Shown in pieces: positions 16,313-24,470 of a stretch of 64,000 bases of DNA. The number at the start of each line of letters is the position of its first letter. Within the stretch, counting starts at the first letter, position 1. The position numbers and the translations under genes were made by a program. The notes under the pieces were generated by a model. It worked only from the letters and a program-made list of their open reading frames with translations. It did no database searches and was not told where the DNA came from. This DNA is from Nodosilinea sp. FACHB-131 (GTDB lineage Bacteria; Cyanobacteriota; Cyanobacteriia; Phormidesmidales; Phormidesmidaceae), in contig NZ_JACJOF010000011.1 of assembly GCF_014695395.1 (NCBI RefSeq), forward strand, positions 1-64,000. The letters run 5' to 3'.

Positions 16313-17419
16313 ATGAAACATCGCGTATTGGGCGGACTGACGGTTGCCGTCGCTATGTCCGTCTTTGGAGCACCTTTGCCTACCCAAGCCCAGGATAGCG
16401 GCGACAACAGCCTCCCCCTGGATCCGGAATCAGAGCATCATGCTGACGTTCTTCCTCAACCCCCTGAAGCAGGTTCGCCAGCGGACTCTGACTCTTCAAC
16501 TTTTGAGCCTAGCCAACCTGACTCAGCGTTATTACTTCAACCCTCTGATTCCACCGACGACATTCTCGAGACAGCTACTGTCTTTCCCCACGCCCTAGAG
16601 GCTCGCCCAACCGTTCCTGCTGAACCTGACTCAGCACTATCGCTTCAGCCCTCTGACTCCACCAGCGATACGCTCGAGACAGCCACTGTCTTTTCCCACG
16701 CCCTAGACTCCCGTCAGGCAGCGACCGTCTATATTCGCTCGATTCCAGTTGTCACCTTGGTAGGCGGCGAGCTAGAAACCCTGAGTGCCAGCCTTGGTAC
16801 CGTTGCCTCAAATGCCCAACCCCAGCACCGAGCCGAGACCGTTGTGTCTCGTCTACAGGAACTGGCCGCTAACGGCAATGCTGACGCTATCGTGGCCCGT
16901 TGGGACAGCGACGACGAGTCGTTTGTGGTGGCTTGGGGAGAAGAAGCCCTAATCACCCTTGATGGCGAGACGATTTTGCCCGATACCACCGACAACCCTG
17001 GTGAAGATGCACTCCAGATCGCCAATCGACTGCGACGGCTGCTAGGCGATGCCCCTCCCCTAGCTAGCGTTGAGGGCCTACCCGAACCTGCGGCTCCTGA
17101 CACCCGAGTTGGCATAGTAACCTCTACCCTCACCGGCATGGCCTCCTGGTATGGGCCTGGGTTTCATGGACGACGTAGCGCTAGCGGTGAAGTGTTTAAC
17201 CAAAACGACCTGACAGCGGCCCACCGCACTTTGCCCTTTGGCACTCGAGTGCGGGTGACCAACGTATCTACGGGGCAATCTGTCGTTGTGCGCATCAACG
17301 ATCGCGGCCCCTTCAGCCACGGCCGGGTGATTGACCTATCAGCCGCTGCAGCCTCTAACATTGGGTTAAGGGCCAGTGGAGTGGCACGGGTACAGCTAGA
17401 GGTGCTGTCGGCCGAGTAG
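16313..17419 (+). CDS. RlpA-like septal ring lytic transglycosylase (DPBB domain)
   Basis: A 368-residue exported cell-wall protein. MKHRVLGGLTVAVAMSVFG with a cleavage site near TQAQD is a signal peptide; no lipobox Cys is present. Residues about 28-145 are acidic and Ser/Thr/Pro-rich with a 36-residue tandem duplication. A middle domain (about 140-245) has VYIRSIPVVTLVGG and resembles the N-terminal part of cyanobacterial RlpA proteins. The C-terminal double-psi beta-barrel (about 270-365) has GMASWYGPGFHGRRSASGE, AAHRTLPFGTRVRVTN and INDRGPF, the RlpA catalytic hallmarks. RlpA cleaves glycan strands lacking stem peptides. It probably answers to the leader element upstream. Confidence 0.9.
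   Translation: MKHRVLGGLTVAVAMSVFGAPLPTQAQDSGDNSLPLDPESEHHADVLPQPPEAGSPADSDSSTFEPSQPDSALLLQPSDSTDDILETATVFPHALEARPTVPAEPDSALSLQPSDSTSDTLETATVFSHALDSRQAATVYIRSIPVVTLVGGELETLSASLGTVASNAQPQHRAETVVSRLQELAANGNADAIVARWDSDDESFVVAWGEEALITLDGETILPDTTDNPGEDALQIANRLRRLLGDAPPLASVEGLPEPAAPDTRVGIVTSTLTGMASWYGPGFHGRRSASGEVFNQNDLTAAHRTLPFGTRVRVTNVSTGQSVVVRINDRGPFSHGRVIDLSAAAASNIGLRASGVARVQLEVLSAE
16517..16732 (+). repeat. 108-bp imperfect tandem duplication inside rlpA
   Basis: Two consecutive 108-base copies (16517-16624 and 16625-16732) encode related 36-residue segments, both beginning PDSAL and containing LQPSDST and LETATVF. The copies differ by scattered substitutions. The duplication lengthens the disordered linker after the signal peptide. 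Confidence 0.8.
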
Positions 17420-17471
17420 TTGATCTGCCCAATTTTGCTGCTCTGGAGGTTGGTTCTCCGGGGGGTAAGCT

Positions 17472-17506
17472 AGCCCTTTCCAACCAAGTTGGTGGAGAGG
17501 GCTTTT
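17472..17506 (+). terminator. Terminator after rlpA
   Basis: AGCCCT (17472) pairs with AGGGCT (17498-17503), with inner pairing between TTCCAACC and GGTGGAG, followed by TTTT. It lies about 50 bases after the rlpA stop codon. Confidence 0.6.
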
Positions 17507-17546
17507 GATGGTGTGCCCTAGCCTTGGCGCTACAAGAGAGCTGAAG

Positions 17547-17592
17547 TAAAGTCATGGCAAAGCAGGGCACTGGCGATATGTCCATGACTTTA
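17547..17592. promoter_or_regulatory. Inverted repeat upstream of panC/cmk
   Basis: Perfect 11-base arms TAAAGTCATGG (17547-17557) and CCATGACTTTA (17582-17592) flank 24 bases. The repeat is 80 bases before the panC/cmk start codon. It could be an operator for a dimeric regulator or a leader hairpin; the sequence alone does not decide. Confidence 0.5.
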
Positions 17593-17673
17593 AATCTGGT
17601 ACGGTATTACCTTTGGAGCGGGGTGGCCAGAAGTTCAGCTGTCACACACTCACGCAGTAGAAGGTAGGAAATT

Positions 17674-19245
17674 GTGCGAGTACTCAAGACGGTTGAAGGA
17701 GTAAGATGCTATCTGGACCGAGCCCGCCGCAAGCAGAACGCGGCGGACGGCGTCGCGGTAGGGCTGGTGCCGACGATGGGCAATTTACACCGAGGCCATC
17801 TAAGCCTAATTGAACGGGCTCGGCTGGAGAACACGGTAGTTGTGGTCAGCATTTTTGTGAATCCACTGCAATTTGGCCCCCAAGAAGATTTGGCGCGTTA
17901 TCCCCACACCCCCGAGCAAGACCTGCGTCTGTGTGAACAGGCTGGGGTCGATGCGGTGTTTATGCCCACTGCCGCTGCCTTCTACGGCGCTGCTCAGCCC
18001 CAGGCTGAGGCCATGACTCGAGTAGTGCCCCCCAAGCCGATGGTGACGGTGCTGTGCGGCCCTCACCGGCCGGGTCATTTTGAGGGGGTGGCGACGGTAG
18101 TGACTAAGCTGTTGAGTTTGGTAGCTCCCGATCGCGCCTACTTTGGCTATAAAGATGCTCAACAGTTGGCCATTCTCAAGCGCTTGACCCGCGATCTAAA
18201 CTTGCCTGGCCAACTGGTCGGCTGCCCTACGGTGCGCGAGGCGAGCGGTTTGGCCTTGAGCTCCCGCAACAGCTATTTGAGCGAGGTTGAGCGGCAGCAG
18301 GCGGCAGTCATCTACCGCGGGCTATTGGCAGCCCAGCAGTGTTTCCAGGCCGGTGAACGGTTGAGCTCAGTCCTAACAGCGGCTGTGGATGCGGAATTGG
18401 CCCAGGAGCCATCTCTGCATCCTCAGTATGTAGAACTGGTGCACCCCGAAACCCTGCAACCCCTGGAGTGGGTGGAGACGCTGGGGATGCTGGCAGTGGC
18501 GGCTCGCCTGGGCACCACGCGGCTAATTGACAACATTTTGCTACGCGATCGCCAGCCGATTGTGGCCATTGATGGGCCGGCTGGGGCTGGTAAGTCAACG
18601 GTGGCTCGCCAGGTGGCCCAACGGCTAAACCTGCTTTACCTCGACAGCGGCGCGATGTATCGGGCGGTGACCTGGCTGGCCCTGGAGCGCGGCATCGATG
18701 TACAGGACGAGGTTGCGATCGCAGAACTCGTGCAGGACTGCGAAATCCGGCTAGAGGCCTCGGGCCATGACTCTGCCTTTGCTGCCTACCCCAGTCGCAT
18801 CTGGCTCAACGATCAGGAAGTCACCCAGGTTATTCGTAGCGCAGCCGTCACGGCTGAGGTCTCGGCGGTGTCAGCCCAGCCTGCGGTGCGCGAGGTTCTC
18901 CTACGCCAGCAGCAGCAGTACGGCATCACCGGTGGTGTTGTTATGGAAGGTCGAGACATCGGCACCCAGGTGTTTCCCCAAGCGGAGCTGAAAATTTTTC
19001 TCACCGCGTCGGTGGGTGAACGGGCTCGCCGCCGCCAGAGCGACCTCGCTGCCCAAGATCAGCCAGCCGTATCCCTCAGCGACCTGGAGCAGGCCATTGA
19101 CGAGCGCGATCGCAAAGATAGCAGCCGCCGGGTATCGCCCCTGCGTCAGGCCGATGACGCGATCGCCCTCAACACCGACGGCCTCTCCATTGAAGATGTG
19201 GTGAACAAAATAGTTCAGCTCTTTGAATCGAGGGTAAGGCTATGA
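17674..19245 (+). CDS. panC/cmk: Bifunctional pantoate--beta-alanine ligase / cytidylate kinase
   Basis: A 523-residue fusion that is a known cyanobacterial arrangement. Residues 1 to about 285 are pantothenate synthetase, which joins pantoate and beta-alanine with ATP: PTMGNLHRGHLSLIERA (HxGH), FGYKDAQQLA and LALSSRNSYLS. From about 296 a complete (d)CMP kinase follows: IDGPAGAGKST (P-loop at 301-309), LDSGAMYRAV and GRDIGTQVFP. The two activities belong to coenzyme A and pyrimidine nucleotide supply and have no obvious metabolic link. It starts with GTG at 17674. An inverted repeat lies upstream. Confidence 0.95.
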   Translation: MRVLKTVEGVRCYLDRARRKQNAADGVAVGLVPTMGNLHRGHLSLIERARLENTVVVVSIFVNPLQFGPQEDLARYPHTPEQDLRLCEQAGVDAVFMPTAAAFYGAAQPQAEAMTRVVPPKPMVTVLCGPHRPGHFEGVATVVTKLLSLVAPDRAYFGYKDAQQLAILKRLTRDLNLPGQLVGCPTVREASGLALSSRNSYLSEVERQQAAVIYRGLLAAQQCFQAGERLSSVLTAAVDAELAQEPSLHPQYVELVHPETLQPLEWVETLGMLAVAARLGTTRLIDNILLRDRQPIVAIDGPAGAGKSTVARQVAQRLNLLYLDSGAMYRAVTWLALERGIDVQDEVAIAELVQDCEIRLEASGHDSAFAAYPSRIWLNDQEVTQVIRSAAVTAEVSAVSAQPAVREVLLRQQQQYGITGGVVMEGRDIGTQVFPQAELKIFLTASVGERARRRQSDLAAQDQPAVSLSDLEQAIDERDRKDSSRRVSPLRQADDAIALNTDGLSIEDVVNKIVQLFESRVRL

Positions 19246-19260
19246 GTAGATGGCTAGGAC

Positions 19261-19287
19261 GATGGGGGAGGTAGGGGAGATAGGGCA
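19261..19287 (+). repeat. Short G-rich low-complexity tract
   Basis: GATGGGGGAGGTAGGGGAGA and following bases lie just after the panC/cmk stop codon. It is of the same type as the purine-rich tract found inside radA (46705) and after radA (47765). Confidence 0.6.
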
Positions 19288-19325
19288 GTAAATTCAACGT
19301 TCCTAGATAAACCTCGATCGTTCTG

Positions 19326-19388
19326 CTCCTCATCTCCCTCACCCTCCTCATCTCCCTCACCCTCCTCATCTCCCTCACCCTCCTCACC
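19326..19388 (+). repeat. 18-bp tandem repeat, three and a half copies
   Basis: The unit CTCCTCATCTCCCTCACC is repeated exactly at 19326, 19344 and 19362, with a half copy at 19380, and runs on in C-rich sequence to 19412. It fills the space before aroE. There are no spacers between copies, so it is not CRISPR. It is one of the C/G-rich repeat family of this window. Confidence 0.9.
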
Positions 19389-19415
19389 TTCCCCATCCCC
19401 TCACTCCCCAATCCC

Positions 19416-20276
19416 ATGCCCATTACCGGAACTACCCAAATCCTCGGCGTCATTGGCGACCCGGTCACCCATTCCCTGTCACCCGTAATGCACAATGCTG
19501 CGCTGGCAGAACTTGGGGCCGACTACGTCTATGTGGCCTTTCCAGTAGCGGTAGACGTGCTCGAGGCGGCGATCGCTGGCTTTAACGTCATTGGGGTGCA
19601 GGGGTTCAGTATCACCATTCCTCATAAGCAGGCTATTCTGCCTCTGTTGGCGACGGTTACTGACGAAGCTCAGGCGGTAGGGGCCGTCAACACGGTGTGG
19701 CGCACCGAGCAGGGTTGGGCCGGTACCAATACTGACGTAGCCGGGTTTGTGGCCCCGCTCAAATCATTCAGACCTTGGGTTGGATGCACGGCCTTGGTCT
19801 TGGGCAACGGCGGGGCAGCCAGGGCTGTAGTAGCAGGCTGTGCGCAGCTGGGATTTGAATCGGTGCAGGTGGTAGGTCGCAGGGCCGCAGCTCTGGATGC
19901 CTTTCAGCAGGGCTGGGTCAATTCACCTCTGCACCCTCCGCTCACAGTTCATTCCTGGGAATCGTTGCCAACCTTGCTGCCCACTGCCGATCTGATTGTT
20001 AATACCACTCCCCTTGGCATGCACACCACCGCCGGGCAGACGCCCTTGGCCAAAGAGGATCTGGCTTTAGCTCCGTCCCATGCCGTAGTCTATGACCTAA
20101 TCTATACGCCCAGGCCTACTCAATTGCTGGCTCTGGCCGACCAGCGCGGGTTGGCCACCCTAGACGGGTTAGAAATGCTGGTCCAGCAGGGGGCCGCTGC
20201 TTTGGAGATTTGGCTAGACTGCCCAGCACCTGTGGCCACGATGCGCCAGGCCTTGGTCGATTGGCTGGAGCGATAG
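19416..20276 (+). CDS. aroE: Shikimate dehydrogenase
   Basis: AroE, 286 residues, reduces 3-dehydroshikimate to shikimate with NADPH in the pathway to chorismate. Substrate-binding motifs are intact: THSLSPVMHN, the catalytic Lys in ITIPHKQ, and TNTDVAGF. The Rossmann part has VLGNGGAARAV and the C-terminus has YDLIYTPRPTQLL and GLEMLVQQGAAALEIW. The start ATG at 19416 directly follows a C-rich tandem repeat, so the gene lacks a normal-looking purine-rich ribosome-binding site. It is convergent with the beta-lactamase-like gene. Confidence 0.96.
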   Translation: MPITGTTQILGVIGDPVTHSLSPVMHNAALAELGADYVYVAFPVAVDVLEAAIAGFNVIGVQGFSITIPHKQAILPLLATVTDEAQAVGAVNTVWRTEQGWAGTNTDVAGFVAPLKSFRPWVGCTALVLGNGGAARAVVAGCAQLGFESVQVVGRRAAALDAFQQGWVNSPLHPPLTVHSWESLPTLLPTADLIVNTTPLGMHTTAGQTPLAKEDLALAPSHAVVYDLIYTPRPTQLLALADQRGLATLDGLEMLVQQGAAALEIWLDCPAPVATMRQALVDWLER

Positions 20277-20366
20277 CTAAACGTTTGAGGCAGCTTTTCT
20301 GCTGTGTAGAGCGGTTGAATCGCCTGACTCGTCTGGGTTATACCGAGTTCAAAGGCGATCGCTCTC

Positions 20367-21710
20367 TCAGGGCAAGAAGGTTCTAGGATGGGTAGTTGCA
20401 TCCTCCGCTCTGGCTATCCCATGCTCAAAGCCGTTGTGGGTGAGCAAGTGCTGAATGACCCCAGCAACAATCTTTTGCATAGCCGTGTCGTTGCCGCTGT
20501 AGTCGAGGGTAGCGGAGATGATATAGCGCTGACCGTTCACCCTGACCGCTGTAGTAGTGCCCAGCACCTTAGAATTGCGGCCGGTCTTTTCCCCCAACCA
20601 GTCAACGGGGGGATACACAGCTGCGTGGCCTAGATTGCGATCGCGCTGGTTGACCAAAGCCGCTTCTATCAGGTGGGCTCCCGAAAACTCCCGGTTATAG
20701 ATAGCTACCATCATGTCGGTTAGCTCGTCGGTAGTGATGACGTTGGGGGCGCTACCGGCGTTGGCGGGGTAGGTCGTTTCTCCCACCAGCTTTCTGGTGA
20801 CGCGAGTGGCCTGGTAACCTTGGCTGTGTAGACTTTGGTTGACACCATCCCACCCGATGTAGTCGATCAGCTGGTTGGTGGCAATATTGCTGCTGGCACT
20901 AATCATGTCGGCCATGATTTGCTCCAGGGGATATGCGGTTCTGACTCCAATGGAACCGGCATCCTCGGTCCAGTTGCTGGGGCTGACCCAGATAGCTGTA
21001 CGGGGGGCAGTGCCCTCCTGGTGAAGCTTGGTCATGAGCGCGATCGCTACCGGCACCTTAATCAGGCTGGCAGAGCTAGCTGGCGGACGGCTGCCCTGCC
21101 ACCGTCGGCACTCTCGCCGCAGCGAGCACACGGTCAGGCGCACCCGCGAGGCTAGACCGGCTTGTTCAACAATGGGCTTTAGGAACCCTGAGCGGGCCGT
21201 GTCGTAATGGTAAGCAGCGATCGCTCGCTGCCGCTCGTACTGCTGTTTTTGAGCTACTGCCTGGGCGGCTCCAAACGTGTCGGCAGGAACCTGGTTCAGC
21301 GCCGCTACGGCTTGGCCCCAGTGGATGTAGGCGGCGGCTAGTTCCTTGGCGGTCAGGGCGGTGGGAGCTCCTAGGGCGATCGCGGCGGTGGCAGCTTGCT
21401 CGGCTCGCTGCTGAAGCTGTCGGGCGGTTTCTTCTTGCTGTAGACGAAAGTTGATGGCCCCCAACTGCTCCAAGAGAGCAGCGGGCGGTGGCTCAACCGC
21501 TCCCAAAATTGTGGGGTAACGGCTGAGTTCAACCCCTAGGCGATCGCGCAGACGATGCAGCTCCGCTAAGGTTTTAACCTTGGGCAAGGCGACCGTTGCC
21601 TGGAGGTTTTGTTCAGGTGCCGCTACCGGAAACTTGGGCAGCGCCACATTGGCCAGCAAAATACCCACTATGACTGTGGGCTTTAACACCTGCAACCAGA
21701 CAGAGTGCAT
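20367..21710 (-). CDS. Exported class A beta-lactamase-like serine hydrolase
   Basis: A 447-residue protein. The N-terminus has a hydrophobic export/anchor segment (about 8-24), then a helical Gln/Glu-rich stretch (about 45-190) that may form coiled coil. The C-terminal half has the penicillin-binding/beta-lactamase motifs: S215-LI-K218 (SxxK), SSN at 273-275 (SxN) and GEKTGRNSKV (KTG). The class A Glu on the omega loop is not evident to me, so it may be a DD-peptidase-like cell-wall enzyme and not a resistance enzyme. Such proteins are frequent in cyanobacteria. It stands alone between convergent aroE and the gene at 21826. Confidence 0.8.
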   Translation of the reverse strand: MHSVWLQVLKPTVIVGILLANVALPKFPVAAPEQNLQATVALPKVKTLAELHRLRDRLGVELSRYPTILGAVEPPPAALLEQLGAINFRLQQEETARQLQQRAEQAATAAIALGAPTALTAKELAAAYIHWGQAVAALNQVPADTFGAAQAVAQKQQYERQRAIAAYHYDTARSGFLKPIVEQAGLASRVRLTVCSLRRECRRWQGSRPPASSASLIKVPVAIALMTKLHQEGTAPRTAIWVSPSNWTEDAGSIGVRTAYPLEQIMADMISASSNIATNQLIDYIGWDGVNQSLHSQGYQATRVTRKLVGETTYPANAGSAPNVITTDELTDMMVAIYNREFSGAHLIEAALVNQRDRNLGHAAVYPPVDWLGEKTGRNSKVLGTTTAVRVNGQRYIISATLDYSGNDTAMQKIVAGVIQHLLTHNGFEHGIARAEDATTHPRTFLP

Positions 21711-21825
21711 CCCCCGAACCTCAGTACGGTATCGAAATTGCCTGAGGCAACCAGATGTTACGAAACTTAAGCCCTTTCTGAGCCAAAAAAAGCCAGCTAA
21801 GGCACAAAATCTCGGTTTCTGAGCG

Positions 21826-22197
21826 TTAGGTGAGGGTTGGTGCTAAATTTTGCTGCAAAATCGCTTGCCAGCTAGCGCTTAAGTCGTCATCGCTGCGGTG
21901 GGCCTCCCAAGGGCCGGCGTCGAAACCGCCAATACTCCACTGCCCGGTAATGTAGTCACCGTCTTCAGACACTGTTCCTATGTAGTCGATGGCCGCTTGC
22001 CCCTGACCCAAATAGCGTTTGACAAACTGGACCCGGCGCCCAACCACGGTGCCGCTGAGTTGGGCCTCGCCCAGATAGCCGCTGTCGAGAATGCTGCCGC
22101 TCAGGGCGTTCCCCCCCTGCACTAGGGTGGCCTCAAAGCGGGTTGGGATGTCCCGCTGCCAGTAGGTGCCCAGCCACATGCCGCTCAAATCTGCCAT
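21826..22197 (-). CDS. Conserved hypothetical protein, small beta-rich
   Basis: About 123 residues from ATG 22197 (MADLSGMWLGTYWQ). The chain alternates short strands with many Gly and Trp (GSILDSGYLGEAQLSGTVVG, VQFVKRYLG, YITGQWSIGG, GPWEAHR), which suggests a lipocalin-like or other small beta-barrel. No signal peptide and no catalytic motif. I do not recognise a named family. It is divergent from recR, whose translated region begins 68 bases away, so the two share a promoter region. Confidence 0.65.
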   Translation of the reverse strand: MADLSGMWLGTYWQRDIPTRFEATLVQGGNALSGSILDSGYLGEAQLSGTVVGRRVQFVKRYLGQGQAAIDYIGTVSEDGDYITGQWSIGGFDAGPWEAHRSDDDLSASWQAILQQNLAPTLT

Positions 22198-22265
22198 TGC
22201 CCACCTTACATTCACAGCCTTACACGTACAATTTAAATACTGAGCAACCTTAGGAGTTTGTCCCC

Positions 22266-22859
22266 ATTTACACCCGTCCCCTGGCTCGACTGATCGAAGA
22301 ATTCCAGCGGTTGCCGGGGGTTGGCCCTAAGTCGGCCCAGCGGCTGGCGCTACACGTTCTCAAGCGCCCCCAAAATGAAGTGCAGGCCTTAGCCCAGGCG
22401 CTCCTGGAGGCCAAAGCTCAGGTAGGGCAGTGCTCGGTGTGCTTTCATCTGTCAGCCGAGCCAGTGTGCGATATCTGCCGAGCTGCCAACCGCGATCCTC
22501 AAACCCTCTGTGTGGTCGCCGACTCGCGTGACGTAATTGCTATTGAGAAAACCCGCGAATATCGAGGCCGCTACCACGTGCTGGGCGGCCTGATCTCACC
22601 TATGGATGGCATTGGACCTGAGCAGCTGAACATTGGTCCCCTAGTGCACCGGGTCAGCAAAGAGGGCACCAAGGAGGTGATTATGGCCATTAGTCCCAGC
22701 ATTGAGGGCGACACCACTACTCTCTACGTGGGGCAGCTGCTAAAGCCCTTTACTCGGGTAACGCGCATTGCCTTCGGTCTGCCCATGGGGGGAGATTTGG
22801 AATATGCCGATGAGGTCACCCTGGCCCGTGCCTTAGAGGGGCGCCGAGATCTAGACTAG
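22266..22859 (+). CDS. recR: Recombination mediator RecR, non-standard start
   Basis: RecR acts with RecO/RecF to load RecA on gapped DNA. The helix-hairpin-helix ([19 protein letters not shown]), the four-Cys zinc site ([16 protein letters not shown]) and the Toprim domain ([16 protein letters not shown] ... [15 protein letters not shown]) are intact. The conserved N-terminus [15 protein letters not shown] is encoded from 22266, but no ATG, GTG or TTG precedes it in frame after the stop at 22251. AGGAG at 22252-22256 lies nine bases before ATT 22266, so ATT may initiate. Adding one base to the CCCC run would instead give a TTG start reading [10 protein letters not shown] start at TTG 22311 would cut off conserved sequence. 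Confidence 0.85.
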   Translation: MYTRPLARLIEEFQRLPGVGPKSAQRLALHVLKRPQNEVQALAQALLEAKAQVGQCSVCFHLSAEPVCDICRAANRDPQTLCVVADSRDVIAIEKTREYRGRYHVLGGLISPMDGIGPEQLNIGPLVHRVSKEGTKEVIMAISPSIEGDTTTLYVGQLLKPFTRVTRIAFGLPMGGDLEYADEVTLARALEGRRDLD

Positions 22860-23024
22860 GCCAAGATTTGGCTGAGCCTTATACAATTCTGAACCTGTTC
22901 TGGGTTGCCCGGCCCGTAGGTTAGATTAGGGATGATCAGCCCTTTGCCGTAGGTTGAGTATTTTGGGCTTGCTGGGCGAAGGTGGTTCCAGGGCACTACC
23001 GCGATTGTTTACCGCCAGGCACCA

Positions 23025-23669
23025 ATGGGAGTTTTTCTCTATTTTTTACGGCACGGCCAAACCGCCTATAGCCTCACGGGGGGGTACTGCGGTACGCCCG
23101 AAAACGACCCTGGCCTCACCTCCGAAGGAATAGCCATGGCCCAGGAATTTGCCGAAACTTATGCCCATTTGCCCTGGAGCGCCGCCTACGTCAGCCCTCT
23201 GCGGCGGGCGGTAGAGACGGCTCGACCGCTGTGCGATGTGCTGAACTTAGAGATGCGGCTGCGCGACGGGCTGCGGGAGGTGATGTATGGCCGCTGGGAG
23301 GGCATGCACCCGACCGCTGTCGACCGCGAGCACCACGACGAGTATGTGGCCTGGCTAACCGACCCAGCTTGGTACGCTCCGGTGGGTGGTGAACGCGCTG
23401 TAGACATCGCCCGCCGATCGGCCCAGGTACTGGACGAAATTGAGCGCACCCATGCCAGCGGACATATCTTGCTAGTGTCTCATAAGGCCACCATTCGCAT
23501 TATGCTCTGCACTTTGCTGGGCATTGATGTGGGCCGCTACCGCGATCGCATGGATATGCCGGTTGCCGCCGTGAGCGTAGTCGAGCTGGGCTCGCGGGGG
23601 CCACTTTTCCACACCATTGCCGATCGCTCTCACCTGAGCGACCAGCTGCGATCGCTCCCCTCCACCTGA
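23025..23669 (+). CDS. Histidine phosphatase family protein (active-site intact copy)
   Basis: A 214-residue phosphoglycerate-mutase-like phosphatase. The catalytic motif LRHGQT (R9, H10, G11), the second Arg in SPLRRAVET, Glu in LREVMYGRWEG and the second His in LLVSHKA are all present. It is the first of two tandem paralogues; its stop is 13 bases before the next start, so they should be cotranscribed. The pair shares long identical stretches near the C-terminus (MLCTLLGIDVGRYRDR). The substrate is unknown: candidates are small phosphate esters or phosphoproteins. Confidence 0.9.
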   Translation: MGVFLYFLRHGQTAYSLTGGYCGTPENDPGLTSEGIAMAQEFAETYAHLPWSAAYVSPLRRAVETARPLCDVLNLEMRLRDGLREVMYGRWEGMHPTAVDREHHDEYVAWLTDPAWYAPVGGERAVDIARRSAQVLDEIERTHASGHILLVSHKATIRIMLCTLLGIDVGRYRDRMDMPVAAVSVVELGSRGPLFHTIADRSHLSDQLRSLPST

Positions 23670-23682
23670 GGTCAATTGCCCT

Positions 23683-24336
23683 ATGCCCCTGAGGCTTTAC
23701 CTACTCCGCAACGCTGAAACCGAGTACTGCCGTACGGGTCGCTACTGTAGCCAAGATGGGGTAGCGCTGTCGGCCCAGGGGCAGCAGATGGCCGATTATT
23801 TTGCCAAGGCCTACCACCACCTCGACTGGAGAGCGGTTTTCTGTAGCCCGCTCAGCCATGCTGCCGCCACCGTGCAGCCCCTGTGCCAGATCACGGGGCT
23901 GACGGTGCAACGTCGCGAGCACTTACGAGAGCTGTCCTTTGGGCGGTGGGAAGGTATGGCCCCCGCCGAGGTCAACACTACGTTCCACGACGACTATATT
24001 CGCTGGCTGGCTGACCCCGCCTGGAATACGCCCACCGATGGTGAAAAGGCCATGCAGGTGGCCCGCCGCAGTTCCGATGTGCTGGCCGAAATCGAAGAGG
24101 CCTATCCCGACGGTAATGTGCTGATCGTTTCCCACAAGGCTACCCTGCGGATTATGCTGTGCACCCTACTGGGGATTGATGTTGGTCGATACCGCGATCG
24201 CCTGGCCATGTCCGTCACCGCTGTGTCGCTAGTTGAGCTGATGGAGTACGGCCCCTTTGTGCGCCAGCTCAACGACCGTGCCCATTTGCCCCTTCACCTG
24301 CGGCGTCCCTGGGCTGGCAATGGCTCTGACGGCTGA
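23683..24336 (+). CDS. Histidine phosphatase paralogue lacking the catalytic His
   Basis: A 217-residue paralogue of the preceding gene, with matching length and closely similar C-terminal half. The nucleophile motif RHG is changed to RNA (codons CGC AAC GCT at residues 9-11), and the second phosphate-binding Arg region SPLRRA has become SPLSHA. The acid Glu (LRELSFGRWEG) and second His (IVSHKA) remain. Without His10 the phosphohistidine intermediate cannot form, so it is probably a pseudophosphatase. It may dimerise with or regulate the active copy. The frame is long and intact with no sign of decay, so it seems kept by selection. Confidence 0.88.
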   Translation: MPLRLYLLRNAETEYCRTGRYCSQDGVALSAQGQQMADYFAKAYHHLDWRAVFCSPLSHAAATVQPLCQITGLTVQRREHLRELSFGRWEGMAPAEVNTTFHDDYIRWLADPAWNTPTDGEKAMQVARRSSDVLAEIEEAYPDGNVLIVSHKATLRIMLCTLLGIDVGRYRDRLAMSVTAVSLVELMEYGPFVRQLNDRAHLPLHLRRPWAGNGSDG

Positions 24337-24470
24337 GGGACGTTCCTGGCTCGGCAGCTCTGTCTGTGGGTAGATGGCGCTGGCTATAGACCCCAGGGAG
24401 ATTGGTTATGGAGTGCAATCGCGATCGCTAGCGGTCACTCACTTTTTTTACCACATATGTTTCGGTTGCC

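Noticed and set aside
17674..19245. panC/cmk as an assembly chimera
   Set aside because: The joined gene is a known cyanobacterial arrangement, and both halves are complete and in frame.
19326..19388. Tandem repeats taken as a CRISPR array
   Set aside because: Units follow each other with no spacers, are too short and simple, and no cas genes are present.
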